Source of the DNA: UBA3537 sp965657165
GTDB lineage: Bacteria > Bacteroidota > Bacteroidia > Flavobacteriales > Flavobacteriaceae
Length of the DNA stretch: 64,000 nucleotides
Assembly (NCBI GenBank): GCA_965657165.1
Contig: CBFHNG010000002.1
Coordinates: forward strand, 1 to 64,000
Direction of reading: 5' to 3'
Part shown: piece by piece, positions 16,982 through 26,338 of the stretch
Position numbering within the stretch: the first letter of the stretch is position 1
Layout: each line of letters starts with the position of its first letter
Made by a program: the position numbers and the translations under genes
Notes under the pieces: generated by a model
What the model was told of the DNA's origin: nothing
Databases searched by the model: none
The model's input: the letters and a program-made list of their open reading frames with translations, nothing else

Positions 16982-18181
16982 TTAAAATATTAAAAGATTT
17001 AAATCACTGCAATCCAAATCAAACCAATTGGAGACACTTTTGTTGGTGATTACACCATGATACACATAAAGTCCGTTTTTTAAACCATGATCTTGACGAA
17101 TTGCATTTTCTAGTCCACCTGCTTCTGCTATTTGTAACAGGTAAGAAGTGAAAATATTGCTCAACGACACAGATGAAGTTCTTGAATATCGCGCTGGAAT
17201 ATTAGGAACACAATAATGAATGACACCATGCTTATCAAAAGTTGGATTATCATGAGTTGTAAGTTCACTTGTTTCAAAACAACCGCCCATATCAATACTC
17301 ACATCGATAATTACTGCACCTTGTTTCATAGATTCCACCATAGCTTCATTGACGAGTATTGGCGCTCTGTTTTTTCCTTTTGTAGCACCAATAGCAACAT
17401 CACAACGCATGAGTGCTTTCATCAAATTTTTAGGTTGCATCGTAGAAGTGTAGATACGTTGTCCTACATTTGCCTGTAATGTTCTTAGTTTCGAAATTGA
17501 ACTGTCAAACACTTTTACATTTGCACCGAGTCCAAGGGCTGATTTTGTAGCAAATTCTCCTACAATTCCTGCACCAATCACTACAACTTCTGTTGGTGGA
17601 ACACCACTAATGTTACCCAACAAAAGACCATTTCCCTGGTTTGTTATGGACATGATTTCTGCTGCAATTTGTATAGAAGCTGTACCTGCTATTTCACTTA
17701 GCTGTCGTACTGCAGGAAAAGCCCCTTCGCTGTCTTTAATAAATTCAAAACCCAGTGCGGTAACTTTTTTGTTTGTAAGTGCTTCAAAATAACTTTTTTG
17801 TTGCATTTTTAATTGAAGTGCCGAAAAAAGAATTGCATTTGGTTTAATAAGTTCAATTTCTTTAAGAGTAGGGGGTTCTACTTTCAAAATCATAGGACAA
17901 GCAAAAACTTTGGCTGTATCTTTTGTGATTTCTGCACCCGCTTCGCTGTATTCTCGGTCATCAAAAGCTGCATTTTCTCCTGCACCAGATTCAATGAGTA
18001 TTCGGTGCCCATTACTGGTAAGAGCAGAAACAGCATCGGGAGTTAGACAAATGCGTTTTTCTTGAAAAGAAGTTTCCTTTGGCAAGCCAATACAAAGTTT
18101 TTCGTTCTGGTTTGAAACTTCCAAGCGTTCTTCTTTTGGTAATAATTGGGCTTTTGAAAAAGGTGAGATTGGTTGTTGCAT
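16982..18181 (-). CDS. ald: Alanine dehydrogenase / transhydrogenase-alpha-like
   Basis: Reversible NAD-dependent deamination of L-alanine to pyruvate, in the family shared with the transhydrogenase alpha subunit. With the ATG at 18181 it has 399 residues. IGLPKETSFQEKR at 31-43 and Lys100 (LKVEPP) belong to the substrate site; the Rossmann loop is GAGIVG at 203-208, and a segment near 295-320 reads GAVIIDVSIDMGGCFETS. The in-frame ATG at 18202 lacks family support. Transhydrogenase partners (pntB) are absent nearby, which favours alanine dehydrogenase. Confidence 0.85.
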   Translation of the reverse strand: MQQPISPFSKAQLLPKEERLEVSNQNEKLCIGLPKETSFQEKRICLTPDAVSALTSNGHRILIESGAGENAAFDDREYSEAGAEITKDTAKVFACPMILKVEPPTLKEIELIKPNAILFSALQLKMQQKSYFEALTNKKVTALGFEFIKDSEGAFPAVRQLSEIAGTASIQIAAEIMSITNQGNGLLLGNISGVPPTEVVVIGAGIVGEFATKSALGLGANVKVFDSSISKLRTLQANVGQRIYTSTMQPKNLMKALMRCDVAIGATKGKNRAPILVNEAMVESMKQGAVIIDVSIDMGGCFETSELTTHDNPTFDKHGVIHYCVPNIPARYSRTSSVSLSNIFTSYLLQIAEAGGLENAIRQDHGLKNGLYVYHGVITNKSVSNWFDLDCSDLNLLIF

Positions 18182-18225
18182 AATTTTGTAATGTTTCTGC
18201 AAATTACAATTATTTTTAAAGTCCT

Positions 18226-18645
18226 TTAAAAAATTTCACTTTCAAAATATTCTATGGTTCGACGGTTGTCGGGTTCAATCGTTAAATTTACGATGATAAC
18301 ATCTGTTGGCAATAATGTTTTTATTTTTTCCGGCCACTCAATAAAATTCCAATATCCTGAACAAAAATAATCTTCAACCCCAATATCAAGTGCTTCGTAG
18401 TGGTTTTTGATGCGATAGAAATCAAAATGATAGACATAATCATTTTCTACTTCATATTCATTAACAATAGAAAACGTTGGGCTAGAGGCTTCCTCCTCGC
18501 CGCCAAGTGCACGAACTAGAGCACTAATAAGTGTTGTTTTTCCAGCACCCATTTCACCATTGAAAAGAATGATTTTTTTATTGAAGTTATTAATAAGTTC
18601 ACCAGCAATTTGATCGATATCTTCTATGGCAAATGTTGTTTTCAT
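18226..18645 (-). CDS. tsaE: tRNA threonylcarbamoyladenosine biosynthesis ATPase TsaE
   Basis: Small ATPase that works with TsaB and TsaD to make the t6A modification at position 37 of ANN-decoding tRNAs. The P-loop is GEMGAGKTT at 30-38; SSPTFSIVNEYEV and FDFYRI follow, and the family-typical FIEWPEK lies near residue 101. I chose the ATG at 18645, one base after the porX stop, giving 139 residues; an upstream ATG at 18669 would overlap porX by 23 bp and add a tail not typical of the family. Confidence 0.93.
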   Translation of the reverse strand: MKTTFAIEDIDQIAGELINNFNKKIILFNGEMGAGKTTLISALVRALGGEEEASSPTFSIVNEYEVENDYVYHFDFYRIKNHYEALDIGVEDYFCSGYWNFIEWPEKIKTLLPTDVIIVNLTIEPDNRRTIEYFESEIF

Positions 18646-18646
18646 T

Positions 18647-20197
18647 TTATCTGGGTGTGAGGACTGCAAAAGGTATTAATATTTCTTCCAAAGAAATCCC
18701 ACCATGTTGATATGAATTTCTGTAATAATTAACATAATGATTGTAGTTATTTGGATACGCAAAAAAAGAATATTCTTTAGCAAAAATAAAAGAACTATTC
18801 ATCGACATTGAAGGCAATTCAACAAGTTTTGGATCTTTTACAGCAAAGACCTCTTTTTCCTCATAACTCAAGCTTCTTCCAGTTTTGTAACGCAAGTTTA
18901 AACTTGTGTCTTTGTCTCCAATAACTTTTGATGGATTTTTAACATTCACTGTCCCATGATCTGTTGTGATAATCAATTTTATATTGAGTTCCTGAGCTTT
19001 TTTGATGATTTCCAAAAGAGGTGAATTTTTAAACCAACTTTGGGTGAGCGATCGGTATCCTTTGTCATCAGATGCGAGTTCTTTTACAACCTCCATTTCT
19101 GTTTTTGAGTGCGATAGCATATCTACAAAATTATAGACCAAAACAGTCAAGTCATTTTTTGCTTTGGTTTTAAAATTATCAGCCAGTTTTTTCCCATCTT
19201 TTAGATTTGTTATTTTGATGTATTCATGAGACAAATGATTCAGATTCAATCTTTTTAGTTGTTCTTCTAAAAACTGTGCTTCAAATAGGTTTTTCCCTCC
19301 ATCGTCGGTATCATTTTTCCAATAATTTGGATATAATTTCTCCATTTGCTTTGGCATCAGACCAGAAAACAGGGCATTTCGGGCATATTGAGTAGAAGTG
19401 GGGAGTATGCTGAAGTACATGCTGTTTTCATTGGTTTTATAGTATGTATTTACACTAGACTCAATAGATTTCCATTGATCAAACCGCAAATTATCAATGA
19501 CAACCAGAAGTGTAGGTTGATTTTTGGACAATTGAGGAGCAATTTTGGTCTTAAAAAGCGTATGAGACAAAACAGGAGCTTCTGAGCTTTCAAACCAAAT
19601 AGGGTAGTTTTTTTCTATAAATTTCCCAAACTGCTGGTTGGCTTCAAGCTTTTGAGCTTCTAATATTTCCTGAAGTGTTTCATCTTGTGAATCTTCTAAT
19701 TTAAGTTCCCAAAACACTATTTTTTGATACAAATTTTTCCAATCTTCAAAAGTGCTTACAGACATCATTTCCATAGAAATTTTTCTAAATTCTTGAAGAT
19801 AACTTGAAGATGTCTTTTCAGAAACCAAACGACTATGATCCAAGTTTTTTTTCAAGCTTAGAAGAATTTGGTTCGGATTTACAGGCTTAATTAAGTAATC
19901 GGCAATTTTATTGCCAATAGCCTCTTCCATAATATATTCTTCTTCACTTTTGGTAATCATGACCATTGGAATATTGGACTTTTGTTTTTTTAATTCTGTG
20001 AGTGTTTCTAATCCACTAAGTCCAGGCATATTTTCGTCCAAAAAAACAATATCAAAATCCTGTTTTGCAAACAATTCAAGAGCTTCTGAACCGCTATTGC
20101 AAGGAGTGATTTTATAGTTTTTTTGTTCTAAAAATATAATATGTGGCTTAAGATAAGATATTTCATCATCTACCCATAAAATGTGTATACTGCTCAT
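18647..20197 (-). CDS. porX: PorX, T9SS response regulator with PglZ domain
   Basis: Response regulator of the PorXY system, which controls type IX secretion in Bacteroidota. The 516 residues comprise a receiver domain (1-120; acidic pair Asp10-Asp11, phosphoacceptor Asp54 in FLDENMPG, Thr82, Lys104), a helical middle, and a PglZ alkaline-phosphatase-like domain (about 225-515). PglZ features are VVIDNLRFDQW at 232-242, the likely nucleophile region PTSTQYARNA at 266-275 and the metal motif TTDHG. There is no DNA-binding domain. It forms a two-gene unit with tsaE; no porY kinase or structural T9SS gene is in the window. Confidence 0.94.
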   Translation of the reverse strand: MSSIHILWVDDEISYLKPHIIFLEQKNYKITPCNSGSEALELFAKQDFDIVFLDENMPGLSGLETLTELKKQKSNIPMVMITKSEEEYIMEEAIGNKIADYLIKPVNPNQILLSLKKNLDHSRLVSEKTSSSYLQEFRKISMEMMSVSTFEDWKNLYQKIVFWELKLEDSQDETLQEILEAQKLEANQQFGKFIEKNYPIWFESSEAPVLSHTLFKTKIAPQLSKNQPTLLVVIDNLRFDQWKSIESSVNTYYKTNENSMYFSILPTSTQYARNALFSGLMPKQMEKLYPNYWKNDTDDGGKNLFEAQFLEEQLKRLNLNHLSHEYIKITNLKDGKKLADNFKTKAKNDLTVLVYNFVDMLSHSKTEMEVVKELASDDKGYRSLTQSWFKNSPLLEIIKKAQELNIKLIITTDHGTVNVKNPSKVIGDKDTSLNLRYKTGRSLSYEEKEVFAVKDPKLVELPSMSMNSSFIFAKEYSFFAYPNNYNHYVNYYRNSYQHGGISLEEILIPFAVLTPR

Positions 20198-20297
20198 AAA
20201 GTGTCTAAATTAAAAATATAAGTCCTGTGATTTTATTACTTTTACACTTAAATTAATCTGTTTCTGTTTTCAGGACACAAAATAAAACTAAATAAGT

Positions 20298-21527
20298 TTG
20301 AATACCAGTAATAAGCTCAAAATATTTAACGATCCAATTTATGGATTTATTACTATTCCAAACCCTTTAATTTTTGATCTTATTGCTCATCCCTATTTTC
20401 AACGTTTGCGAAGAATTACTCAAATGGGGTTATCTTATTTGGTCTATCCAGGAGCACATCATACAAGATTTCATCATGCTTTGGGGTGTTTGCATTTGAT
20501 GCAAAAGGCAGTGCAAATTTTAAGATTTAAAGGGGTTTCTATTTCAAAAGAAGAAGAAAATGCACTGTATATTGCCATTTTACTTCATGATATCGGTCAT
20601 GGTCCTTTTAGCCATGCAATGGAGCACAGTATTGTTCACGATATTGATCATGAGACCATTTCATTGTGTTTTATGGAGCAATTAAATCGTGAGTTTGAAG
20701 GCCAATTGAGTTTGGCTATTACAATGTTTAAAGGAGATTATTCTCGTCAATTTTTTGGTCAGTTGATTTCAAGTCAATTGGATATGGATCGTTCAGATTA
20801 TTTGAAACGCGACAGTTTTTACACTGGAGTTTCTGAGGGAAATATCAATAGTGAACGTTTGATTTCGATGATGAATGTTATTAATGATCAACTAGTTATT
20901 GAAAAAAAAGGAATATTCTCTATTGAAAAATTCCTTACAGCGCGCCGTTTGATGTACTGGCAAGTCTATTTGCACAAAACAAGCTTGGTTGCAGAGCAGA
21001 TGATTATTAATGTACTGAAACGTGCAAAAGATCTTGCTCAACAATCTGTTGAACTAAACGTTAGCTCATCTTTTGAGTTTTTTTTAAAAGAAAATATAGA
21101 TATCAAAAATTTTAATTCTCATGTGTTAACTCAATTTTCAAAATTAGATGATTATGATATTGTGTCAGCCTTAAAATCGTGGCAAAATCATCCTGATGCT
21201 GTTTTGAGTAACTTGTCGGTTCGACTGCTTGAGCGTAAACTTTTTAAGATTAAATTTTTAAAAAAAAGTCAAATATCAGAAGCATTAGACCAATTAAAAA
21301 CCAATTGTCTAAAGCGTACCAATTGGACTAAAGATGATATATCATATTTTGTTTTTACAGGAACCATAAAAAACACAGGCTATAAGCCGCACGAGGATGG
21401 AATATCAATTTTACATAAAGATGGTACGATTACAGATGTTATAGACGCATCTGACAACCTGAATCTAAAGGGGTTATCCAAAACTGTAAAGCGCCATTAT
21501 ATATGCTTTCCAAAAGAGTTACTTTGA
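20298..21527 (+). CDS. HD-domain phosphohydrolase (dNTPase-like)
   Basis: A 409-residue HD-superfamily phosphohydrolase related to dGTPase/SAMHD1-like enzymes. The metal ligands are in TRFHHALGC (His), LLHDIGHGPFSHAMEH (His-Asp pair) and QLDMDRSDYLKRDSFYTG (Asp). The start is a TTG at 20298: the family N-terminus NKLKIFNDPIYGFI begins at residue 5, and the first internal ATG (MGLSYL) would remove conserved sequence. It is divergent from porX. The substrate is not identifiable from sequence; dNTP hydrolysis is a family inference. Confidence 0.87.
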   Translation: MNTSNKLKIFNDPIYGFITIPNPLIFDLIAHPYFQRLRRITQMGLSYLVYPGAHHTRFHHALGCLHLMQKAVQILRFKGVSISKEEENALYIAILLHDIGHGPFSHAMEHSIVHDIDHETISLCFMEQLNREFEGQLSLAITMFKGDYSRQFFGQLISSQLDMDRSDYLKRDSFYTGVSEGNINSERLISMMNVINDQLVIEKKGIFSIEKFLTARRLMYWQVYLHKTSLVAEQMIINVLKRAKDLAQQSVELNVSSSFEFFLKENIDIKNFNSHVLTQFSKLDDYDIVSALKSWQNHPDAVLSNLSVRLLERKLFKIKFLKKSQISEALDQLKTNCLKRTNWTKDDISYFVFTGTIKNTGYKPHEDGISILHKDGTITDVIDASDNLNLKGLSKTVKRHYICFPKELL

Positions 21528-21537
21528 TTATTTTTTA

Positions 21538-21545
21538 TATTTTTG
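21538..21545 (+). promoter_or_regulatory. -7 promoter element of the lipid A operon
   Basis: TATTTTTG matches TAnnTTTG and ends 7 bases before the lpxD ATG at 21553, so the transcript would have almost no leader. A TTTG at 21523-21526 is too close for a standard -33. Confidence 0.4.
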
Positions 21546-21552
21546 CATTGCA

Positions 21553-22578
21553 ATGAAATTCACAGCTAACCAAATAGCAAAATTAATCAATGGCGAAATT
21601 GTTGGTGATGAAAATGCTGAAGTCTTTATGCTTTCAAAAATAGAGGAAGGTCAAAAAGGGTCATTAACATTTTTATCCAATCCAAAATACGCCCCATTTA
21701 TATATTCCACAAATGCTACAGTTACTATAGTTAACAATGATTTTGTTGCAGAAAAAGAAATCAACACCACTCTCATAAAAGTTGCAAATGCATATGCCGC
21801 ATTTTCTACGCTTTTAGAGCATTACAATCTTATCAAAAACAATAAAACAGGAATTGAGTCACCAGTTTCTATTGCAAAATCTGTAGCCTATGGCGATGAT
21901 ATTTACATTGGTGCGTTTACATCAATTGGAGAAAATGTTCGCATTGGCAACAATGTAAAAATATACCCTAACTGCTTTATCGGAGATAATGTCACTATTG
22001 GAGATCATACTAGTATTTTTGCAGGAGCAAAAATTTATTCCGATTGTAGTATTGGTTCACACTGCAATGTTGATGCCTCAGTAGTTATTGGTGCCGATGG
22101 ATTTGGCTTTTCACCCGATGAAAATGGCGTTTACAACAAAGTTCCTCAAATAGGTAATGTTGTAATAGAAGATCATGTTGATATTGGTGCGGCCACCACT
22201 ATAGACCGTGCAACGCTAGGATCTACTATTATAAAAAAAGGAGTCAAGCTTGACAATCAAATACAAATTGCACACAATGTAGTCATTGGAGAACATACTG
22301 TAATTGCTGCGCAAACAGGCATTGCTGGTTCCACAAAAATTGGTAAACATTGTCAAATTGGTGGTCAAGTTGGCATTGTAGGGCATATCACTATAGGAGA
22401 TCATGTAAAGATTCAAGCGCAATCAGGAATTTCAAAAAGTATTTCCGACAACGAAGTACTTCAGGGAACTCCAGCATTTGGTTATGGTGATTACTATAAA
22501 TCTTATGTCCATTTTAAAAATCTTCCACAGCTTGCAAAAGATATAGAAGAACTAAAAAAAAATAATAATGATAACTAA
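21553..22578 (+). CDS. lpxD: UDP-3-O-acylglucosamine N-acyltransferase
   Basis: Transfers the second 3-hydroxyacyl chain from acyl-ACP to UDP-3-O-acyl-glucosamine, the third committed step of lipid A synthesis. The 341 residues start with the uridine-binding domain (about 1-100), then a left-handed beta helix of hexapeptide repeats ([IV]G-rich turns, 105-320). The catalytic His is in LDNQIQIAHNVVIG. It heads lpxD-lpxC/fabZ-lpxA-efp and overlaps the next gene by 11 bp. Confidence 0.95.
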   Translation: MKFTANQIAKLINGEIVGDENAEVFMLSKIEEGQKGSLTFLSNPKYAPFIYSTNATVTIVNNDFVAEKEINTTLIKVANAYAAFSTLLEHYNLIKNNKTGIESPVSIAKSVAYGDDIYIGAFTSIGENVRIGNNVKIYPNCFIGDNVTIGDHTSIFAGAKIYSDCSIGSHCNVDASVVIGADGFGFSPDENGVYNKVPQIGNVVIEDHVDIGAATTIDRATLGSTIIKKGVKLDNQIQIAHNVVIGEHTVIAAQTGIAGSTKIGKHCQIGGQVGIVGHITIGDHVKIQAQSGISKSISDNEVLQGTPAFGYGDYYKSYVHFKNLPQLAKDIEELKKNNNDN

Positions 22579-23971
22579 AACCCAATCTAAACAAACTACT
22601 ATTGCCAATCCTGTATGTCTAACAGGTGTTGGTCTTCATACAGGAGAAAACGTTGTCTTAAATTTTCTTCCTTCTGACCCTAATACAGGTTACGCTTTTA
22701 AGAGAGTAGACCTCGAGGGTGAACCTATCATTAAAGCAGATGCAAATTTGGTAACAAACACCCAAAGAGGGACTTGCTTGGAAAAAAATGGAGTTTCTAT
22801 TCAAACTTGTGAACATGTACTTGCAGCACTTGTTGGATTAGAAATTGATAATGTAATTATAGAATTAAACACCTCTGAACCACCAATAATGGATGGGTCA
22901 TCAAAGTTTTTTGTAGAAGCGCTAGAAACTGCTGAAATTGTTGAACAAGATGCACTCAGAGAGATTTTTGTTGTTAAAGATGTAATTTCATATACTGATG
23001 AAGATTCAGGAAGTGAAATAACAATCATTCCATCTGATGAATATCAAGTGACAACTATGGTAGATTTTGGCACAAAAGTATTGGGTACTCAAAACGCTAC
23101 ACTTCAAAAACTATCAAATTTTAAAGCCGATATTTCCAATTCAAGAACTTTTAGTTTTTTACATGAATTGGAAATGCTTTTAGAACACGGACTTATTAAA
23201 GGTGGAGATTTAAACAATGCCATTGTTTATGTCGACAAACCATTGTCTGAAGAGACGATGGAAAAATTGAAAATTGCTTTTAATAAAGATTCAATTTCTG
23301 TCAAGCCAAATGGTATTTTAGATAATTTAACGCTACATTATCCAAATGAGGCAGCACGCCACAAACTTTTGGATGTCATAGGAGACTTAGCACTAATTGG
23401 TACACGAATTCAAGGAAAGGTAATTGCCAACAAGCCAGGTCATTTTGTCAACACACAGTTTGCTAAAAAAATGGCCAAAATCATTAAAAATGAGCGCAGA
23501 AACAACGTTCCAATTGTGGACCTTAATCAAACTCCTGTGATGGATGTCAATGCCATTATGGATATGCTGCCACACCGACCGCCCTTTTTGTTGCTCGACA
23601 AAGTTTTTGAATTATCACCAAACCACGTGATTGGCTCAAAGAATGTGACCATGAACGAATCCTTCTTTAAGGGACATTTCCCTGGAGCACCAGTAATGCC
23701 TGGTGTTTTAATTGTAGAAGCTATGGCACAAACAGGAGGGATTTTAGTATTAAATACAGTACCAGATCCAGAAAATTATCTTACTTTTTTTATGAAGATT
23801 GATAAAGTAAAGTTCAAACAAAAAGTTGTTCCTGGTGATACCCTTATTTTTAGTTGCTCGCTAATTACCCCAATTCGAAGAGGAATATGCCATATGCAAG
23901 GCTATGCCTATGCGAATGGCAAGCTTTGTGCCGAAGCTGAACTAATGGCTCAGATATCAAAAGTTAAATAA
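22568..23971 (+). CDS. lpxC/fabZ: Bifunctional UDP-3-O-acyl-GlcNAc deacetylase / 3-hydroxyacyl-ACP dehydratase
   Basis: Fusion of the zinc deacetylase committing sugar to lipid A (LpxC, about 1-315) with the fatty-acid dehydratase FabZ (about 325-467). LpxC shows TGVGLHTG at 19-26, the zinc-ligand segment EHVLAALVG with His83, and HKLLDVIGDLAL carrying the other zinc ligands. FabZ has MLPHRPPFLLLDKV at 333-346, catalytic His370 in GHFPG and Glu384 in VEAMAQ. The fusion is a known hallmark of Bacteroidota and couples the 3-hydroxyacyl supply with lipid A synthesis. Confidence 0.96.
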   Translation: MITKTQSKQTTIANPVCLTGVGLHTGENVVLNFLPSDPNTGYAFKRVDLEGEPIIKADANLVTNTQRGTCLEKNGVSIQTCEHVLAALVGLEIDNVIIELNTSEPPIMDGSSKFFVEALETAEIVEQDALREIFVVKDVISYTDEDSGSEITIIPSDEYQVTTMVDFGTKVLGTQNATLQKLSNFKADISNSRTFSFLHELEMLLEHGLIKGGDLNNAIVYVDKPLSEETMEKLKIAFNKDSISVKPNGILDNLTLHYPNEAARHKLLDVIGDLALIGTRIQGKVIANKPGHFVNTQFAKKMAKIIKNERRNNVPIVDLNQTPVMDVNAIMDMLPHRPPFLLLDKVFELSPNHVIGSKNVTMNESFFKGHFPGAPVMPGVLIVEAMAQTGGILVLNTVPDPENYLTFFMKIDKVKFKQKVVPGDTLIFSCSLITPIRRGICHMQGYAYANGKLCAEAELMAQISKVK

Positions 23972-23977
23972 ATTCAA

Positions 23978-24763
23978 ATGAATCAACCTTTAGCATACGT
24001 TCACCCTGGTGCAAAAATTGCAAAAAATGTTGTAATTGAACCTTTTACAACCATAAACAATAATGTTGTTATTGGAGAAGGGACATGGATTGGCTCAAAC
24101 GTTACCATAATGGAAGGTGCACGAATTGGAAAAAATTGTAGTATTTTTCCTGGTTCAGTCATTTCTGCCAATCCACAAGATTTGAAATACAACGATGAAG
24201 ATACAACAGTTATCATTGGAGATAATGTAACTATACGTGAATGTGTGACCATCAATAGAGGGACTACAGACCGCATGAAAACAGTAGTTGGTGATAATTG
24301 CTTAATTATGGCCTATTGTCATATAGCTCATGATTGTATTGTTGGTAAAAACTGTATTTTTTCAAACAATAGTACTCTTGCAGGGCATATCACCGTTGGC
24401 GATTATGTTGTTTTAGCTGGAATGACTGCTGTACATCAATTTTGTTCCATTGGAAACCACGCCTTCGTAACAGGAGGTTCTTTGGTCAGAAAAGATGTAC
24501 CACCATATGTTAAAGCTGCTCGTGAGCCACTATCATATGTAGGAATCAATTCTGTTGGCTTACGACGTAGGGGATATACCACAGAAAAAATTAGAGAAAT
24601 ACAAGGGATATACAGACTACTTTATCAAAAAAATTACAATAACTCTCAAGCTTCAGCTATTATTGAAGCTGAAATGGAAGCCACTCCTGAACGTGATGAA
24701 ATCTTACAATTTATCAAGAATTCTCATCGAGGTATCATGAAAGGCTACTTTAAATCAAACTAA
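23978..24763 (+). CDS. lpxA: UDP-N-acetylglucosamine acyltransferase
   Basis: First lipid A enzyme; moves a 3-hydroxyacyl chain from ACP to the 3-OH of UDP-GlcNAc. The 261 residues form a left-handed beta helix of hexapeptide repeats, with the catalytic His expected in MAYCHIAHDC (about 111-120), then a helical C-terminal tail (GLRRRGYTTEKIREIQGIY). It starts 6 bp after lpxC/fabZ. Confidence 0.96.
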   Translation: MNQPLAYVHPGAKIAKNVVIEPFTTINNNVVIGEGTWIGSNVTIMEGARIGKNCSIFPGSVISANPQDLKYNDEDTTVIIGDNVTIRECVTINRGTTDRMKTVVGDNCLIMAYCHIAHDCIVGKNCIFSNNSTLAGHITVGDYVVLAGMTAVHQFCSIGNHAFVTGGSLVRKDVPPYVKAAREPLSYVGINSVGLRRRGYTTEKIREIQGIYRLLYQKNYNNSQASAIIEAEMEATPERDEILQFIKNSHRGIMKGYFKSN

Positions 24764-24769
24764 AACACT

Positions 24770-25336
24770 ATGGCAAATACTTCAGACATCAGAAATGGAT
24801 TGTGCATTCGTTACAACCATGATATTTTTAAAATTATTGAATTCCTTCATGTAAAACCTGGCAAAGGCCCTGCATTTGTACGTACAAAGCTCAAAAGTGT
24901 AACTACAGGAAAAGTTATAGACAATACCTTTTCTGCAGGTCATAAAATTGAAGATGTTCGCGTAGAAACACACAAATTCCAGTATTTGTATCCCGAAGGT
25001 GATATATTTCATTTTATGAATGTTGAGGATTACAATCAAATTACTTTGAATAAGACTTCCATTGATAATCCAGGTCTTTTGAAAGAAGGTGAAGTGGTTA
25101 CAGTAATTATTAATTCAGAAGATGATATGCCATTATCTGTTGAAATGCCTGCAAGCGTTATATTGGAGGTTACAGCAACAGAACCTGGAGTTAAAGGTAA
25201 TACGGCTACCAACGCTACAAAACCTGCCACGGTCGAAACAGGTGCCACTATAAATGTTCCGTTGTTTATAAATGAGGGCGATAAAATTAAAGTAGAAACT
25301 GCAAAAGGCACATATAAAGAACGTGTTAAGGAGTAA
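24770..25336 (+). CDS. efp: Translation elongation factor P
   Basis: Ribosome-bound factor that relieves stalling at polyproline stretches. The 188 residues comprise an N-terminal KOW-like domain and two OB domains. The tip loop reads KPGKGPAF with Lys32 at the position modified in other bacteria; no modifying enzyme gene is nearby. It starts 6 bp after lpxA, so it is probably transcribed with the lipid A genes. Confidence 0.97.
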   Translation: MANTSDIRNGLCIRYNHDIFKIIEFLHVKPGKGPAFVRTKLKSVTTGKVIDNTFSAGHKIEDVRVETHKFQYLYPEGDIFHFMNVEDYNQITLNKTSIDNPGLLKEGEVVTVIINSEDDMPLSVEMPASVILEVTATEPGVKGNTATNATKPATVETGATINVPLFINEGDKIKVETAKGTYKERVKE

Positions 25337-25342
25337 ATTAAA

Positions 25343-26278
25343 ATGAAATTTCCCACACCGCAAACGCTAAAAAATATTGCAAACCTTTTGGGGTGTTCCT
25401 ATATTGGTACAGATGATTTTCCAGTTTTGGGTATAAATGAAATTCATGTAGTGACAACTGGAGATATTGTTTTTGTTGATCATCCAAAATATTATGACAA
25501 AGCATTAAAATCAGCAGCAACAGTGGTACTTATCAATAAAAAAGTGGAGTGCCCTAAAGGTAAAGCACTTTTGATTTCAGATGATCCATTTCGGGATTTT
25601 AATAAGTTGACCACACATTTCAAACCTTTTGTGGCATCCTCAGTTAGTATAGATCCTACATCACAAATAGGAGAGGGGACACAAATTCAACCACATGTTT
25701 TTGTAGGGCCTAATGTCAAAATTGGAAAAAATTGCTTGATTCATGCCAATGTTACCATCTTAAAAGATACGATTATTGGTAATAATGTTGTAATTGGTGC
25801 AGGAACAGTTCTTGCTGGAGATGCATTTTATTATAAAAATCGTCCAGAAGGTTTTGATCAATTGTGGTCTTGTGGTCGTTTGATCATAGAAAATGATGTG
25901 CATATTGGTACAGGATGTACCATAGACCGTGGAGTTACAGGAGATACCACTATTGGCGAAGGCTCAAAATTAGACAATCAAATTCAAATTGGCCATGATA
26001 CCGTTCTAGGAAAAAAATGTCTTATTGCCTCCCAAACAGGTATTGCTGGATGTTGTATTTTGGAAGATGAAGTTACTCTGTGGGGTCAAGTTGGAACTAA
26101 TAGCGGGATTACCATAGGTGCAAAAGCTGTTGTTTTAGGGCAAACTGGTGTAACTAAGTCTGTTGCTGGAGGTAAAACCTACTTTGGAACACCTATTCAA
26201 GAGACAAGAACAAAGTTAAAAGAAATGGCCGCATTACGCCACTTACCAGAGCTATTACAAAAGTTGAAAGAAAAGTAA
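25343..26278 (+). CDS. LpxD-like hexapeptide acyltransferase (second copy)
   Basis: A 311-residue paralogue of LpxD with the same plan: N-terminal uridine-binding-like domain (about 1-95) and a left-handed beta helix (about 100-290). The catalytic-type histidine is kept in LDNQIQIGHDTVLG. The second half contains a non-standard insert, AFYYKNRPEGFDQLWSCGRL, between coils. It starts 6 bp after efp. Whether it acts on a different acyl chain or sugar in lipid A is not decided by sequence. Confidence 0.88.
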   Translation: MKFPTPQTLKNIANLLGCSYIGTDDFPVLGINEIHVVTTGDIVFVDHPKYYDKALKSAATVVLINKKVECPKGKALLISDDPFRDFNKLTTHFKPFVASSVSIDPTSQIGEGTQIQPHVFVGPNVKIGKNCLIHANVTILKDTIIGNNVVIGAGTVLAGDAFYYKNRPEGFDQLWSCGRLIIENDVHIGTGCTIDRGVTGDTTIGEGSKLDNQIQIGHDTVLGKKCLIASQTGIAGCCILEDEVTLWGQVGTNSGITIGAKAVVLGQTGVTKSVAGGKTYFGTPIQETRTKLKEMAALRHLPELLQKLKEK

Positions 26279-26309
26279 AAATTGTTTTTATAAATCAACT
26301 TCAAAAAAT

Positions 26310-26317
26310 TACATTTG
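26310..26317 (+). promoter_or_regulatory. -7 promoter element of sucD
   Basis: TACATTTG matches TAnnTTTG, 22 bases before the ATG at 26339, so sucD can be transcribed apart from the lipid A operon. Confidence 0.5.
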
Positions 26318-26338
26318 CACCAATAAAAATTAACTTTA

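Noticed and set aside
18263..18276. GGTTCAATC resembling a tRNA T-loop
   Set aside because: It lies inside tsaE coding sequence and no cloverleaf can be built around it.
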